From Sphagnum compactum (Eukaryota > Bryophyta > Sphagnopsida > Sphagnales): a DNA stretch of 64,000 nucleotides. The stretch spans positions 62,001-126,000 of the forward strand of contig OZ234503.1 in the NCBI GenBank assembly GCA_965153455.1, written 5' to 3'. Of the stretch, positions 36,527 to 49,533 are shown piece after piece. Made by a program: the position numbers and the translations under genes. The notes beneath the pieces were generated by a model, which searched no databases, was not told where the DNA came from, and worked only from the letters and a program-made list of their open reading frames with translations. Each line of letters starts with the position of its first letter. Position 1 is the first letter of the stretch.

Positions 36527-36889
36527 ATCCAATTCTTCCTCAATCACTTTACCTTCCGATTCAACACGGAATGACTCCTTTCTCCTATCGTCTTTTCTCT
36601 TCTGTTGTGAAGTCGAAGTGTCGTCAAGAAACAACAAATATTCCTTCTCGGCACTACTAGAGAATTCGAACTCCCCCACGAAGGAAGTTCTTCTTCTTCT
36701 TCTTCTTCTTCTTCGCGTCGCTCGCCCTCCCTAACATACATACATACATGTGCTCCCTCTTTGACAGCACTTCAAACCGAATGTTTCTTTCTTTTGGCAA
36801 GCGTCGAATTTACAAGCAACGGAAAGACTTACAAGTTTTTAAAAAGTCGAGCTTTACTGAAATCCTTATTATTATTATCGCCTGGAGTG

Positions 36890-37120
36890 ATGGAGCCTGT
36901 CGACGGTCTCGACATTTTTTCTCACCAGATTAATTTCCTCCTCAAATAGGGAGGGCGTTTTCTTTGGATATTATGCAATAAAACTGTTGTCTTGGCAGGT
37001 TTATGTTTAGTCGTGCTTACTCAGATCTACTGCTGCCACTCCTCTTCCTCTTTTGTGGAAGAAGATCGTCTGCGTCAGCTTTTCGTGCTTTCTCGCGCTG
37101 TTTGCTCCACGTCTCTCTAG
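36890..37120 (+). pseudogene. Small membrane ORF, arm 2 copy, with stop
   Basis: ATG 36,890 starts MEPVDGLDIFSHQINFLLK and meets TAG at 36,947-36,949, where copy A has GAG. Downstream the frame still reads GGRFLWILCNKTVVLAGLCL and ends at 37,118-37,120. It is the counterpart of 10,263-9,949 and faces away from the reductase in the same way. Confidence 0.4.
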
Positions 37121-38289
37121 TCCAGACTCTACGCCTACTTCAAACCCGGAAAACACATCGGCGGAAGTGATGACCGATCACGGAGCAAAGTCATTCCGAC
37201 TTAGGGTACACTGATCGGAGATCGATCACTTGGTGTCTCCAAAAGATTTTACGTTAAAATCTTTGGACATACCACTGTTGCTCCAGAAGTTCCAAGAGGC
37301 ATTGTAAACCATCACTTGGCACACCTATAGCCATGAAGATCATTATTAAAACAATAATAATAATAATTTAAAAGAGAAAATACATGGTCTCAAAATAAAA
37401 TTGTTGCAATGTTTTTTGTTTTGGGTTTTTCATTTTTGCTCAATTGGCCTTTATCTTCTAAGCTAAGTGGATTGAGGTGGCAAAATACCAAGTGAAAATA
37501 TTGCTCATGTGCTTGTATGTTCTTTTTTGGGGTGTATATAATGATGCCGATAGTTTTAGTGGTCTTCATGGTATGTGGCAACATGGACTTATTAGTGGTA
37601 GAAGCAAGGTTGAAAGGGAAAGGTCAAGGTTTTAGCGATTTGTGAGATTTGATTTTATTAGTTACCAATTTGACGATAATATTGTTGCAAATAACAACTA
37701 CATCCTCTAATGTCTTCATGAGTCATGACCAAAATAAAACTTGTGATGACAGTTGAACAACATTAGAGGTTTTAAGTCCTTGTTCCTCAATGCTTGATGT
37801 TCACATAATAATATATTGCATACCACCCAATGCCTATAAATATTAATATCAATCAATTGCAAGGACAATCAATCACACACCTTAGACCTAAGGCACACAT
37901 CACCAAAAAATACTGTAAAAATTGCCACATGGTGACCATCCCCATTGTTTGAAAAATGGAGATCGCACTTATAGCAACAAAATCCAGCATTTGAAGTGTT
38001 GAACAATGGGAGCTTGCATTTTGCTACATATGATTACATATAGACATCATTTTTTTTAAAAATCTTGACCTTATTGAAAAGCATCTCTGCATATATGGAT
38101 CTATAACATTATGTTTCGATAATCACATTCGTGAAATAAATCATATCCAAACATATGCATTCAAGCCTATGGATAAAACTAGGTCAATGCAATCGTCATT
38201 TTGTCATATGGTCCTTCAACTCATTGAACTTAGCCTCAATTGTTGGGGCACCAAATGATTATGTTTTTATCATTTGATGGGGTTGTGAA

Positions 38290-38484
38290 AAAGGATCCTA
38301 TTAAATCCCAAGTCATGTGCTTCACAAGGTTGCAATGGCTTGTGAATATAGTGATAGGGGTTTTGGTGGTAGCTTGCCACCAATGAATGGTGTTATTAAG
38401 GTTGTAGCTAACAATAGAGTATCATCTAGTGACCACCCAAGATTCACATACTTCAAGCAATGGACAAACAACCAACCATACTAA
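38290..38484 (+). pseudogene. Unidentified conserved ORF fragment, arm 2
   Basis: The C-terminal half (SSSDHPRFTYFKQWTNNQPY) is open to the stop at 38,482-38,484. A one-base insertion near 38,308 and a TGA upstream break the rest. It is the counterpart of 8,855-8,658. Confidence 0.35.
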
Positions 38485-38506
38485 CAATTTAATGCACACT
38501 TTTAAT

Positions 38507-38759
38507 TAATTAAAAATGAACAATGAATGAACTAAAAATTAATTAGAAGTGAATTATGGATTAGCTAAAAATGAATTACAAGTTAACTACGAACAAACTA
38601 TGAAGGGACTAAAAAGTCATGGATGGAAATCTATGTGAATGAACTTCATTCATTATGTGATCGTGTTTGATGTTGATGTCTCTAACAACAATTACACGAC
38701 TACATTGGGATAATAATAGCAAGTTTTTCTAGTCATGAGAACCACATTTTGGTGTAGTG
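38507..38759. other. AT-rich stretch outside the palindrome
   Basis: It contains loosely repeated AATTAAAAATGAA-type words and no gene. Confidence 0.4.
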
Positions 38760-39070
38760 GGACTTAAACCTAAATCGGAATTTTAGGCCAAAGTTGTAAT
38801 TTCGGACCTAATGGTTAATTTGAAACAATAAACCTTAATTAGATACTTAAATCGTAATGTCAAACCTTAAACATTAATTTTGAATTTGTAAAACCTAATT
38901 CCAAACCATAATGTTGGAACTTCAAACTTTTAAAATCATATTTTTAGACCTAAAAACCTAACTTTCAACCTAGAAACCTTAACTTTGAACCTTAAAGTCC
39001 TAATTTTAGACCCATGAACCCTAATTCCAAACCCTATTTGTTGACTTCAAAATTCAAACCTTATATAAAC
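38760..39070. repeat. Degenerate telomere-like (CCTTAAA/CCCTAAT) tract
   Basis: Variants of AACCTTAA, AACCCTAATT and AAACCTAA recur every 10-20 bp. A second tract of the same kind is at 39,988-40,125. The plant telomere unit is CCCTAAA, but spacing is too irregular for true telomeric DNA. Confidence 0.55.
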
Positions 39071-39188
39071 ATTAAACCATAAAGTAAAAGTAAATCAAGT
39101 TTAAGACTAATACTTAATAGTTTCATGCCCACCCCTCTGTAGCAAGGTTAGGATTGTGAACCTCAATGACTTCATAGGTGAGGTCCAT

Positions 39189-39981
39189 CTAACACCAATG
39201 AAGGTAGTTAATGAGGAGAACCCCAAACTTTGAATAAATGTGAAATTTTTTATCTTGTAAATTCAAAATTTTCATGAAGCATCTCCATTTCATTTTAAGT
39301 CCACCTATTCTCCATTTCACTTGGATTTTAAACCTTGCATGCATTTTATTATAAATTTGGATGGCACAATGGTTTATATATGGCAATAACTATCACCTCC
39401 CTATCCTCCACATAATGAACATTTTTTCCCCCAAGTACCTCACATTGGATCCCCAAAAAATACTTGAAGTACTCATCCCCATGGGTGAAGTATTAGCACC
39501 ACTCCTGATAAATGGTTGAGTATTGGAAAATGTTTACATCATGGAAAGACCCAAGGTAACCCATGTAAATGTAAATAAACAATCCATGATGGTCCAAACT
39601 CATGATGCTATTCATTGCATATATATATTTTTGGGCATTAAACCATAATGGTGTTTTGAGTACTTGCATAACCTCATGATCTCAACAATGGTCCTATCGA
39701 TGAACCCAATGCACTTCAATAATTCACACAATTGGTTATCCAAAACAACCTTTTCATGTGGCATGGGCCAATGAATTTCATTGATTAGGGCATTATTAAT
39801 GCATGATGCAATGAACAATGAATAACACATGATCACACAATGACAATTTTGCCAAGTTCCACATGAACACATTGTAAACAATGACATTATCACATTTCAC
39901 GAACAATATGAAGTTCAAAAATTGTTGTTTTGGCTTCAACTTTGATGCCTTTCCTAATAACATTAGCAAATCCCTAAGCAT
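39189..39981 (-). pseudogene. PIF/Harbinger-type DDE transposase relic
   Basis: Minus-strand pieces in shifting frames spell the family order: CIGFIDRTIVEI (first Asp), then DHHGLFIYIYMGYLGSFHDV (second Asp), then EYFKYFLGDP, and NKMHARFKIQVKWRIGGLKM followed by HIYSKFGVLLINYLHWC at the end. In functional relatives the last motif reads VEWxIGGLK with the third catalytic acid, and here that Glu is Lys. At least two frameshifts and several stops are present. This transposase cuts and pastes its own element, and this copy is dead. Confidence 0.72.
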
Positions 39982-39987
39982 GATGAA

Positions 39988-40125
39988 AACCTTATTTTCA
40001 AACCCTAACCCTTAAATTCTAGACCTTAACACCTTAAATTTCACCCTAAACTTTAAAATTAGGCCCAAAACTTTAATTTTAAACCTAGTGTTAAAATCAA
40101 AACCTAAAACCTTAGATTCCAAACA
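39988..40125. repeat. Second telomere-like degenerate tract
   Basis: It opens AACCCTAACCCTTAAA and continues with CACCCTAAACTTTAAAA-type words in the same strand sense as the tract at 38,760. The two flank the Harbinger relic. Confidence 0.55.
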
Positions 40126-40129
40126 TTGT

Positions 40130-43100
40130 TGGAAAGGAATTCATGTTAGGTTTTCAAACATTAGCCCCTCATTGTCAGACTTTGCAGACAACAACCAAGA
40201 GGGAATGAAGCATCAAATAGGAGGTGAAAATCAAGTTCAACTTTTAAGAAAACTTTAATAGGTGAATCTTAAGTTGGGTATTAAGTTCAATATTTCAAAA
40301 TTGAGTGACAAGTGGATATCATTGGAAAAACGTGGCCTGAAAAATTGATATGCAAGGTATTGTTCAAATAAACATATTGTTAATATTTCAATCATTTTGA
40401 AAATCTAGGTATTTGACACATTGTATGGAATAAAATAAACGATTCCACAAATACCCTACCTTTTCAATAATGAAACAAACATCTTATCACATAAGGGTTT
40501 TGTTTTATATGTTGCCTTGATTGTATTTGTCTTTTAAAGCTAAGATTATTATTGTAATAATGTGAAATCAAAATCATTTTGTGTCTAAAGCATGTTGAAG
40601 GCATTATACAATTTTTATCTTTAAATCAATTTATAGAATTGATAATTTTTTCAAATAAACAATTAAATAAAAAAGACATTTGCCAACTTTGTGTGAATAA
40701 TTTATACTTATGGAGTCTAACATTATTAAATGTTTCATCTATATTATTCATTTTGATTTTTTGTTATGTCCAAAAAAAATTACTTTGCAAAAATTAAAAT
40801 TTTTTGGAAATTTTTAAATATTTTATATTCAATTATATTCAATGAATTGAAGTTTTAAAAAAAGATTAACATTTAGAACTCACAATAAAATTTGATAAAA
40901 ATTATGAAATTATAAATATATGAGTATAAATGAATAATTATGAAATTTTAATAATTTTAATACTTTGTATAAAATTCTAGAATTTTGAAAATAATATTAT
41001 ATGTTTAATAAATAACACATTTTAGTTAAAGATATTTTTATAATTACAAATAAATATAACACAACATTTATACCACTTTTATTGATTTGTTATATTTTTA
41101 CAAGGTGGGGAAATTTTATATATACATATACATATATATACATATATACATAGACAAAAAAAAACCATGTTGATTTTGAATATGTGTATTTACAAAAAAA
41201 ATTATGAAAAAAAAATCTTCAAGATATCATTTTTGCTCAAATGTATGAAATAGTGAAAATTCAAATGCATTTTTAATCAAATTACTTGATATTCTTGTTT
41301 TTTTTATATGTGTGTGTGTAGATCTTGTAAAAGAATTTAAGAATGAAATTTATTTATTTTTATTTGGACAAAGTATGGGAAAAAAAATAATGGTCAAAAT
41401 TGGGTACTTTTGTACGTGACAAAAGATGATGTGAAATAATGTTGTAAATTTATTCCATATCTTTTGTCAACAAGTTCAACTTTGGAAACTATATGATTAG
41501 GTGAAAAAGTATTAGTCTACACACAATACACACATTAAATATACTCAAAATGCAAATGTTATTTGTGATGAGCCAATAAAAAAAACTTGCCACCAAAAAA
41601 TAAATAGGATCTTATTTACCTACCTACTTAGGCTTACCTACCTACCTACCAAATGGCTAGATTAAATTGAAATATATAATATATTCAATGGGATTTATGA
41701 CTAGGACAATAATACAATTAGTGAATAAGCAACGTGTCCATGTTCATTACATAGCGATGTAGCCACGAATGGTATTTATGACTATAAACCTAGTCATAGA
41801 TGTAATCATATTTCCCATGTTTTGGCGTAGTGTGTGGTCATCACAAAATTCAAGTACAAGTTCATCCTCATTAAGTTCAGATGTCCACTTACTTTGGTTA
41901 GTGATTAAGGAAGTCACTTCATCAATGACACCATTGAAGTTCTCACCAACCATTCTTGTTGTGACACACTACATCTACCACTTACTACTTATAAAACAAA
42001 GGTCAAGCATAATTTACTAATAAGTCATTGGCTTGCTTCTTATTAAGTTGGTGAATTAAACCGCATAGGTTAGGATGAACATTTACATATTTTTCTTAAT
42101 GTGTATATAACAACATTCAAGGTAACCATAAGTCATACCCCATTTCAATTGGTCTATTGTCTTTGGCCTTTAATGCTTATTGAATATCTACTACCTGTAA
42201 ATAATTCCTATTTTGCTCGCAATTTTTCCCTTACACATATCCTCACCAATTGACAACAATATAACATAGTTGGAGCATTTGGATAAAACTTGGTAGGATG
42301 CAATAAAGCAGAGTTGTGGATAAGCACAAAGCAATGAAACTCAACATTATGGATCAACAAGATTACAAAATCAAGAATTTATTAATGGGAAACATTGTTC
42401 TTTAGTTTCCCAAGGGCCAAAAGAAGCAAATTAGAAAATTCAAAGATTGATAGTTTGGTTCTTACAAAATTCAATATTATTTTTTAAATAATATTGTTCT
42501 ACTTTAACATTGACAAGTTTGAACCAAACCCCATTTTGGTGAACATTAGCAAGCTAAAACCTTATTGATTTTTGGATAAAGCTCCTTCAAGATTGGAAGC
42601 CACAATGAAAGAGGAGGGGACGATAATCATGATTTCTCAAACTTTTGACAAGACAATCTTTTTGTACTGATTTTGGTTGATGAGTAAAGTAGGCTATCTT
42701 TGTCACATTAAAAAAAATCTTACATAATTGGACAGATTGAAAACTTTGATGCTGGGAATTTGGAAATAAAGTCTTTGCACTTTCTAAACTTGTGGGAAGG
42801 AAAATCGTGGAGGTTAAAATCGATATTAACCAGTGTTTTTTTAAGTAATTTTTTTATGCAGCACAATTGCTGATCACCCATAGGAAGATGTTTAAGAAGA
42901 CTTGGCAATTGTTCATAGCTTGCAGGTTAAAAAACAGTTGGCTAGTTTTCAATTTGGGGCAGGATTTCTAAAAAACAATAGAACCACAGGTTTTGTAAAT
43001 GGAGTAGTTTCAGCCAAAAACAATGCTAAAGTAAAATTAAGTCGGTATACGTGCTACTATTGTAGCTTGCATCAGCGAGCGCAAATTTATCTATGAAGGA

Positions 43101-46088
43101 AGGCGGTTTGTTTTGTTTTGTAGTTATGAGATCCACTGAACCAGTCTTTGGAAAGCTCTTGACGAGGAGGGGTGCATGGGCTTGGTTTCATGACATTTGG
43201 ACTTGCAGTGAAAAAATTCTTGAATATTGAATGATTTTTTCACTGAAAACTAAATTAAATTATAGCTGAAATTTTTGGAGGAATTGGAATGTGCCTTTGC
43301 TGTTGTTGGAAAGATCTTGACGAGCAGGATTTAATGGATATTTGGTAAGATTTGGATTTAGAATGTGAGAGATATTGATTTTTAAGTAATTTTTTTCATT
43401 GAAAATTCAAATAATTTTCAGAAAACCAGTTTTGGAAGGAAAAATCAGTTGAGAATGTGAGAACACTTGAAGGCTTACCATTCAATTCAAGCACGATTTC
43501 CTTTCATATTTGGCTGTTCAAAAAATTGATATATACATTGCAAAACAATTTTCACATGTTGAGTTTCCCTATTTTGTAATGGGTTCACACTTGGGCCAAC
43601 GGCAGAAGCCAAACAAGTATATTAATATTTGAAACTTTTAATAATTCCTGTGCCATAGGTCTGAAATTATGAAACCACCTTGGTGCACCTATCCTAGCTG
43701 AGGACTTTCAAACAGTACCAAGAGTGCACCCCCAATGTCAATGAAATTTTAGTGATTAAAAAGACTCAAAATTCAATTTACTCTTGCATTGTAGGTCTAA
43801 AAATTACTAAACCACACCAGTGCAGCTCTACCCATCAAGGGCTTTCTATAATGTTCAGAAGCAAACCAAATGTTTTTGGGGTTTTTACCATCACACAAGT
43901 GTAGGTGCTGGTTCACCCAAGGCTTCAAGCAGAACCATGAGCAAAGCAAGGGAGATCCAAACTTGACAAAACAAAAGAAAAATCGAAACTGCCTTCCTCA
44001 GTTATTATGTGATATGTTCAACCAGGAATTACAGGGAAAAAGTAGAAACTTGAAACCACAAACCAATTTTGCAAATCAGCTCCTAATGATTACATGTAGT
44101 GTTTTTTTTTTCCAATTTTGTGATGTTGCTCAAGTGACAGTCATCCATAAATATATTTAGCCAAATTTGGTGATATTCAAAATATGAAAGTAGAAAATTT
44201 TAAGCACACTTCCATATTATAGGCAATCGAGAAAATTTTGGCTATTTATTAACCAAAAAAAAATTTCTAGACATGTTTTTTAAAAGATTATTTGTGACAG
44301 AATATTCTTTTTTCAATTTTTTTTGGTGGGAAAAGCAACACGAATTCACCATCTAAAAAATCATTGATACATACCACTTAGATTGATATCTCCCTCTTAT
44401 TTGTTTGCCTTTGCTGGATCATCAAAGATCCAGGAGTTCACCTGACAGACAATTTGAAGACATTGACCAGATCAACCTACCCAATGCAACTGGTCCGAAC
44501 TATTAAGCTGCAGATGAAGGCACAATATAGAAGCACCAAGTTACAAGTTCCGGATATTGTGTGGCCCAGCACCCACCAGTGCACTCTCCTGAAATCCTGT
44601 TCTGACTTAGTTGTGGATGAACCACAACTGAGTTACCAAGGAACCTTCCATCTGGGTAACCTATGATTCGAATCCTTCTACTTCCTCCTCACACTATTAT
44701 TTATTTATCTAAAGCTTCAATCACACTTAGTGTTAAGTCAATATTAAAAATAACATAAATAAAATGAAACGTTGTGTTCAAACCAAAGATGTTGCTGAAC
44801 ATTAAATTTTAAATGACATCCTTAGTGGCACCCAATGTTAGGAAGGTGATAGTTTAATATTAAATAAGCATTAGCTTAACATAAAATTTTCAAAAAAACG
44901 TAAATTTTTGAAATAAAAGTTTAATGTTGGGTAGGAGGCCTTAAAACGGTACTTTTAAGTTAATAATTTTGCATTGTCCCAAAGATATTAAGTTTTAAGT
45001 GTCTCCCCAAACTAATGGTATATGAAGTGGTCTGGTCCACCCAATCAAACCTTATAGAGTTTTGAGAACTGGCCACAGACTCTACAAGGATTGTAATAAA
45101 TTCTCACAAAATCATACACAGAGAAAACATATTCCATGTATGTGGGCCATTCAGTTTTGTCCTTCAGGTGGACAATATCTAGTAGGTGTACCACACCAAA
45201 ACTCTAGCTCACTATTTGGCTTCCTCCTTAGGTATGTGAATATGGAAAACTCCGAAGTAGTGCAGCTCTTTGATTTTGTGTTCTTTGAATAATTGTGGAA
45301 TCAAAAGAGTCTCTATATATTGAAAATTCTCGAATGATTTTCACCAAAGAGTCAGCAAAAAACTGCGATTCTTTCCATTTATTTTTAAGAATTTCCTTAA
45401 ACAGGGTTTACTCCTTAAACATGAATGTCAAAAGCTAGAAACTTCCAGACACAGGTCCCTCTTAGCACCATGCTAATGGGCTAGCAAGCCACAGTACTTT
45501 TAATTTATAAGACTCAATTCAAGTGGGACCAATCAACATAAATGTCAAGATGTTCATAGACCCAACAATTTCTGGTATTATGGTCCTATAGGGCTGGCTA
45601 CCGATGGTACTTCCAAATAACAAAAGACTGAAATTCTCCGCAATGGGATCCATGAACCAAAAATATAAAATCTTCACACTCACACACACACACATTGCAC
45701 TTCTCTTATCTTGGTGCTTGCTACAGGGCTCTCCAGGGACTGTGCTTTCTACTTTGAAGATTGGATTATACAAGTGAGAAGATCCAAACAATTTTTTATG
45801 CATGGACAGAAGCAGCAGCTTGTCTCTAAGTATCCAAGACAAGCTGAAAATACTTTTACTCTTTGCTGGTGAGCAGGGAGGCAAAGAAGTGAAAGAAAAT
45901 GCCACATGCAAGGGGTCATTTGCTGCATTGGGATGTCAAATAGAAGTGGCTTTTTCCGGCTTTCAGCAATGGAATAGACCATGGAAACTGTATTTGACAA
46001 ATCCCCAATGCTCATATAAGCCAAAGAAAACCTCTCTGGGCCCTGCCCTGTCCCCTTCCTGAGACCGAATGGTCTGGGGCTGACACAG
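40130..46088. other. Long AT-rich gene-poor stretch
   Basis: No gene is supported. There is a TATATACATA dinucleotide-like run at 41,117-41,150, a TACCTACC run at 41,618-41,650, a CA run at 45,677-45,694 and several T- or A-runs. ORFs up to about 130 codons (for example 45,519-45,911, minus) show no recognisable family. Confidence 0.5.
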
Positions 46089-46096
46089 GTCCTAAC

Positions 46097-46662
46097 CAGT
46101 GTTGGATGGTTCCCCTGTTTGGACAGTAATAACCGGCGATTCAGGGTCAGCTTCTTGTAACCTGGACCCGAGTTGACATCAACTTGTTGGAACCAGCACA
46201 AGAACCAGACCGTGAAAAAAATGTTTTGCTAGATTCGAAATTGAAACTGGAATCGAGATTTGTTTTTTTTGAAAACAGGGTAAGGATATATATGTAAAAA
46301 AGTTGACTATTTTCAAAAGTTAATAAGTACACTGAGCTTTATAACTAATTATTAATTTTAATTAATTGTTCAATTCTATATCTACATAGACCCCTATTTT
46401 AATTTGTCATAAAACTTTGTACTCACATAATCTATAATCTTTAGCACTGGGGAATGTGTAGTGTGTACATGGAACCAGACCTGGTTCAAAAACCAGATCC
46501 GAAGGTTCTTGAATTTGAAAAAATGTGATAAAACTGGAACTGAAGGGTTCAAATTTTGAAAGAACCTGGCTTAAACCCATACCTGAAGAATCATCACATA
46601 AATTTTAAAATGTCCAAACCGGACCAGAGGTTCTCTCAAAAACGAAGACCCGCACAACACTG
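46097..46662. mobile_element. Non-autonomous hAT element with 8-bp target duplication
   Basis: The element begins CAGTGTTGG and ends CAACACTG, a short terminal inverted repeat. It is flanked by the perfect 8-bp direct repeat GTCCTAAC (46,089-46,096 and 46,663-46,670). An 8-bp duplication with CAGTG-type ends is the hAT signature. It is 566 bp, has no transposase and is related to 24,196-24,902. Confidence 0.85.
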
Positions 46663-46670
46663 GTCCTAAC

Positions 46671-47564
46671 ATCAGTGATATTCTGGACTTAGGTTGAATG
46701 CCCCAAATTTGATGTATGGGAAAGCAAGTCATCGGTTTCTTCCAGTGTTGGCCAGTTCTGGTTTTTGGCTGGTTCTGGAACCAATTCCAGTGTCCGATTA
46801 CACAGTACCTGGAACACTGGTTCTTTGAAAATTTTGAAAAAACAAATTCAGAACTGGAATCAGAACCAGACTTGGAACCGATTGCAAAACCCATTTAATC
46901 CAGGTTCCAGTTAAAATATAAAAAATATTTTAAATTTTTGGACTGAGGTTAGACATGTAGTTTTAGTTTGAGAAAAATTAATCAGGGTTTCCATAATAAC
47001 AGCAACATTTTTTTGAATAATAATTTGGGACTTTGTTGGAGAAAAAAAAAACCCTTGTTGAGGGTCACAGGTTCTACAATTTTTTGACAACCTCCCAGCC
47101 AAGGGTCAGAATTGGTTCTTTTTTTTTTTTTTAATCCATGGTCAAAGGACAATATACCTGCTGGTTCTTTTTTTGAAAAATAGAGAGAATTGCCCGCACT
47201 GGTATTAAAGTTTTAAACTGCCTTTCTTTTTGGCAGTAGGTCCCAAATTAGTCAAGTACATAACAGCCTTTTTTTTATAATTGGCAAAATTTCGCCAAAT
47301 TGTGAAATTCAAAATCTACTGGATTTTGGATGAAGTGAGGGAATTTTTTTTTCATCACAAGAATTCTTTAATTGGTTTCCAGTGTGTAGCTACCAATATA
47401 GAAGGATGATTAAATTTTTAAATTTCATATCTGGTCTATAGCCAGATTTGGCTAAATCTTCCTAGGGATAATTGTCACTTTTTTTTACATCTTTCAATTG
47501 ATCATCACCACTTTGGCTACAAACAAAAATTCTTAAAAAGGACTCTGGTACATAATAGGCAAGT
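46671..47564. other. Repeat-like stretch between two DNA elements
   Basis: Words such as CCAGTGTTGG (46,743) and repeated GGTTCTGGAACC motifs at 46,755-46,920 suggest another decayed member of the same hAT-like family, but the ends are unclear. Long T-runs are at 47,118-47,132. No gene is seen. Confidence 0.4.
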
Positions 47565-47994
47565 CACTAAACACCCCTAACCCCTAACGAGCTCTGTCCC
47601 GTGCCGGTTTAGCTTGTCTTTTTGCACACCTTTTTCGGCCTTGCATAGTTCTACAAGAAACCATGCAACCTGGTTTTCAATGTTCTTTAGTTCTTCAAAA
47701 GAGATAGAAACATTCTGCGGAAGTTCTTTGTTGCCATTTTGTTGTGCATGATCATCCTGCGTTACTGCTCAAGGGTTGCACCCACGACCTCCGCTGCAAG
47801 ATGAATGGCTGTAACCACTGGCATACCATCAGACATTGAGGAGGGGGGTTTAATTTTTAGATTTAATCAATAGACAAAGTCAAAAAGGGCGAAATTTTTT
47901 AAATCCTGTGGCAGAACAACGCAGTTCTCCACAAGGCTGCACTGTCAAGCCCGAAACCAGCACCAGACAGAGCTTGTTAAGGGGTATTTAGCAC
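47565..47994. mobile_element. Small element with about 50-bp terminal inverted repeats
   Basis: The left end (CACTAAACACCCCTAACCCC ... AGCTCTGTC ... GGTTTAGCTTG, to about 47,616) reappears inverted at the right end (CAAGCCCGAAACC ... GACAGAGCTTGTTA ... TATTTAGCAC, from about 47,946). The interior of about 330 bp has no transposase. No target duplication is convincing, so the superfamily is open. Confidence 0.6.
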
Positions 47995-49533
47995 CTCGCA
48001 CATAATAGAGTCACTTGCACACACATGTCTAATGAACATTTTAGTATTTGAGTGTGCACCAGTGTTTAAAGTTTAAACAACACTTTACGAGTAAATGTGC
48101 TTTGTATATGTGCACCACGTTCCATAAAGGAAAAACACAGTAAGTAGATGCCTAAACAAAGAAACCAAAAGAGAACAACCCTTGAACCTAGGGAATAGGG
48201 ACTAGGGAGGCGTGATGGCCCTTAGCCAGCTAACGACCACCAAGGCAGAAGAAGTTGCAACTTACTACAGCATCTCCACCAAACCTCCTGATGTGATCTA
48301 GTCCTTACAGCATCTGCACAAATGCTCACTACGTGAGCCTGCAAAAATATATTTCTCACATCCAAGTTTTAGTTACAAACTTTTTTCCAACCCCACCCTT
48401 AAAACTGAAATTTGGACTGACTACTAACAGCAAACCACTTGGACCAATCACACTATCTAGCCAATCAGAAGCGCTGTCAACAAATATGATTTGACTGTGT
48501 TTATTAGACTCTTCTAGAGCTCCTCTGGGGCTCTGAAATATGTGGATTTTGTCACGGTGCTAGTTGTCTTACAGTGGATTCACTGGACTCAAGTCATGAA
48601 CCTCATCTAAGACTTCCAGTGCAGGGTTGCATACTGAGTGTTGATGGAGATGCTCTTACAATCAAAAGGCTAGTCACTTGTGGTTATTGTAATACATTAG
48701 CAGCTTCAACACCAATTAAATAAATTGTGAAAGCATTGGAATTTTTGAAACATGTTTTCTACAAAGAACAATATTTTGAGAAGGAAAATAGAGAATGTGT
48801 TAAAGTATTCTCCTTTTTGACATAGAATCTTCAAAATCAAATAATTATTCAGCAAACGTATGTTAAAGCTGCCTTGTACTATGGTACCTTAGTTGTCAAA
48901 ATTCTTGTCAAACTTTGCCCCTCATTTCTAGCATTTACATAAACATAATTGTCACTCTGGAAGGATTCCACCCTTCACCCTAAGTTGCAGGTGTCTAACT
49001 TAATCCTAGATCCCCCAAAACTGGCCCATATTTGGCCATTCCCAATACACAAAACTTGAACTTGTCAAAAAATCTCCAAATTTGTCCCCTAGTTTTTGCA
49101 CAATTGGCCCTAGAAAAAATAGTTAGCAATAATACAGGTTTTTCTACTTAAACCTGTTTGCATTACAAGTTATAGGTACTTTCCATCATTCATGATTTGT
49201 TACAAACAGATAAGGTAGTCGAATACATAGGGGTAAACGCTTTCACAGTCAGGTAACTGCTTTTGATTGCATACAAACAGGTGACTTCATTGCACAATGC
49301 ACTTTCAAATTTTGTATCAATCACTATATTTTGTGACGTTTTGCAGATTGCTCCAGTTATCATAATAATACATCAAATAAAAAACTATTTGTTCACATCT
49401 TGACTTTCATTTTCAGCTAGCTTGAAACTTCCTTACAAGCTCATAAAATCAAGAGCTGTTGCTCCAATTTTCATGATATAAAATTCCACCCAAGAGGAAA
49501 CAAAAACTACTTTGAACTGCCAGATGCTCCAAA
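47995..49533. other. Intergenic stretch, nothing recognised
   Basis: There are short ORFs only. A CA/GT-poor, moderately AT-rich sequence leads into the CACTA relic. Confidence 0.4.

Larger units (their letters stand above)
26839..38506 (-). repeat. Arm 2 of the giant imperfect palindrome
   Basis: This is the inverted copy of 8,638-21,066. The inner border is at GGTTGAATTGAGTCC (rev. of 26,839-26,870) and the outer border at TAATGCACACTTTT (38,506). It lacks 739 bp inside the reductase. It carries its own set of lesions in each gene, so it has been diverging for some time. Confidence 0.93.

Noticed and set aside
38760-39070. Interstitial telomere
   Set aside because: Units are too irregular and AT-shifted. 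Called telomere-like degenerate repeat only.
44620-44700. Pol III B-box-like GATTCGAATCC near 44,665
   Set aside because: No A box lies at a proper distance in the right orientation, so no tRNA or SINE can be supported.
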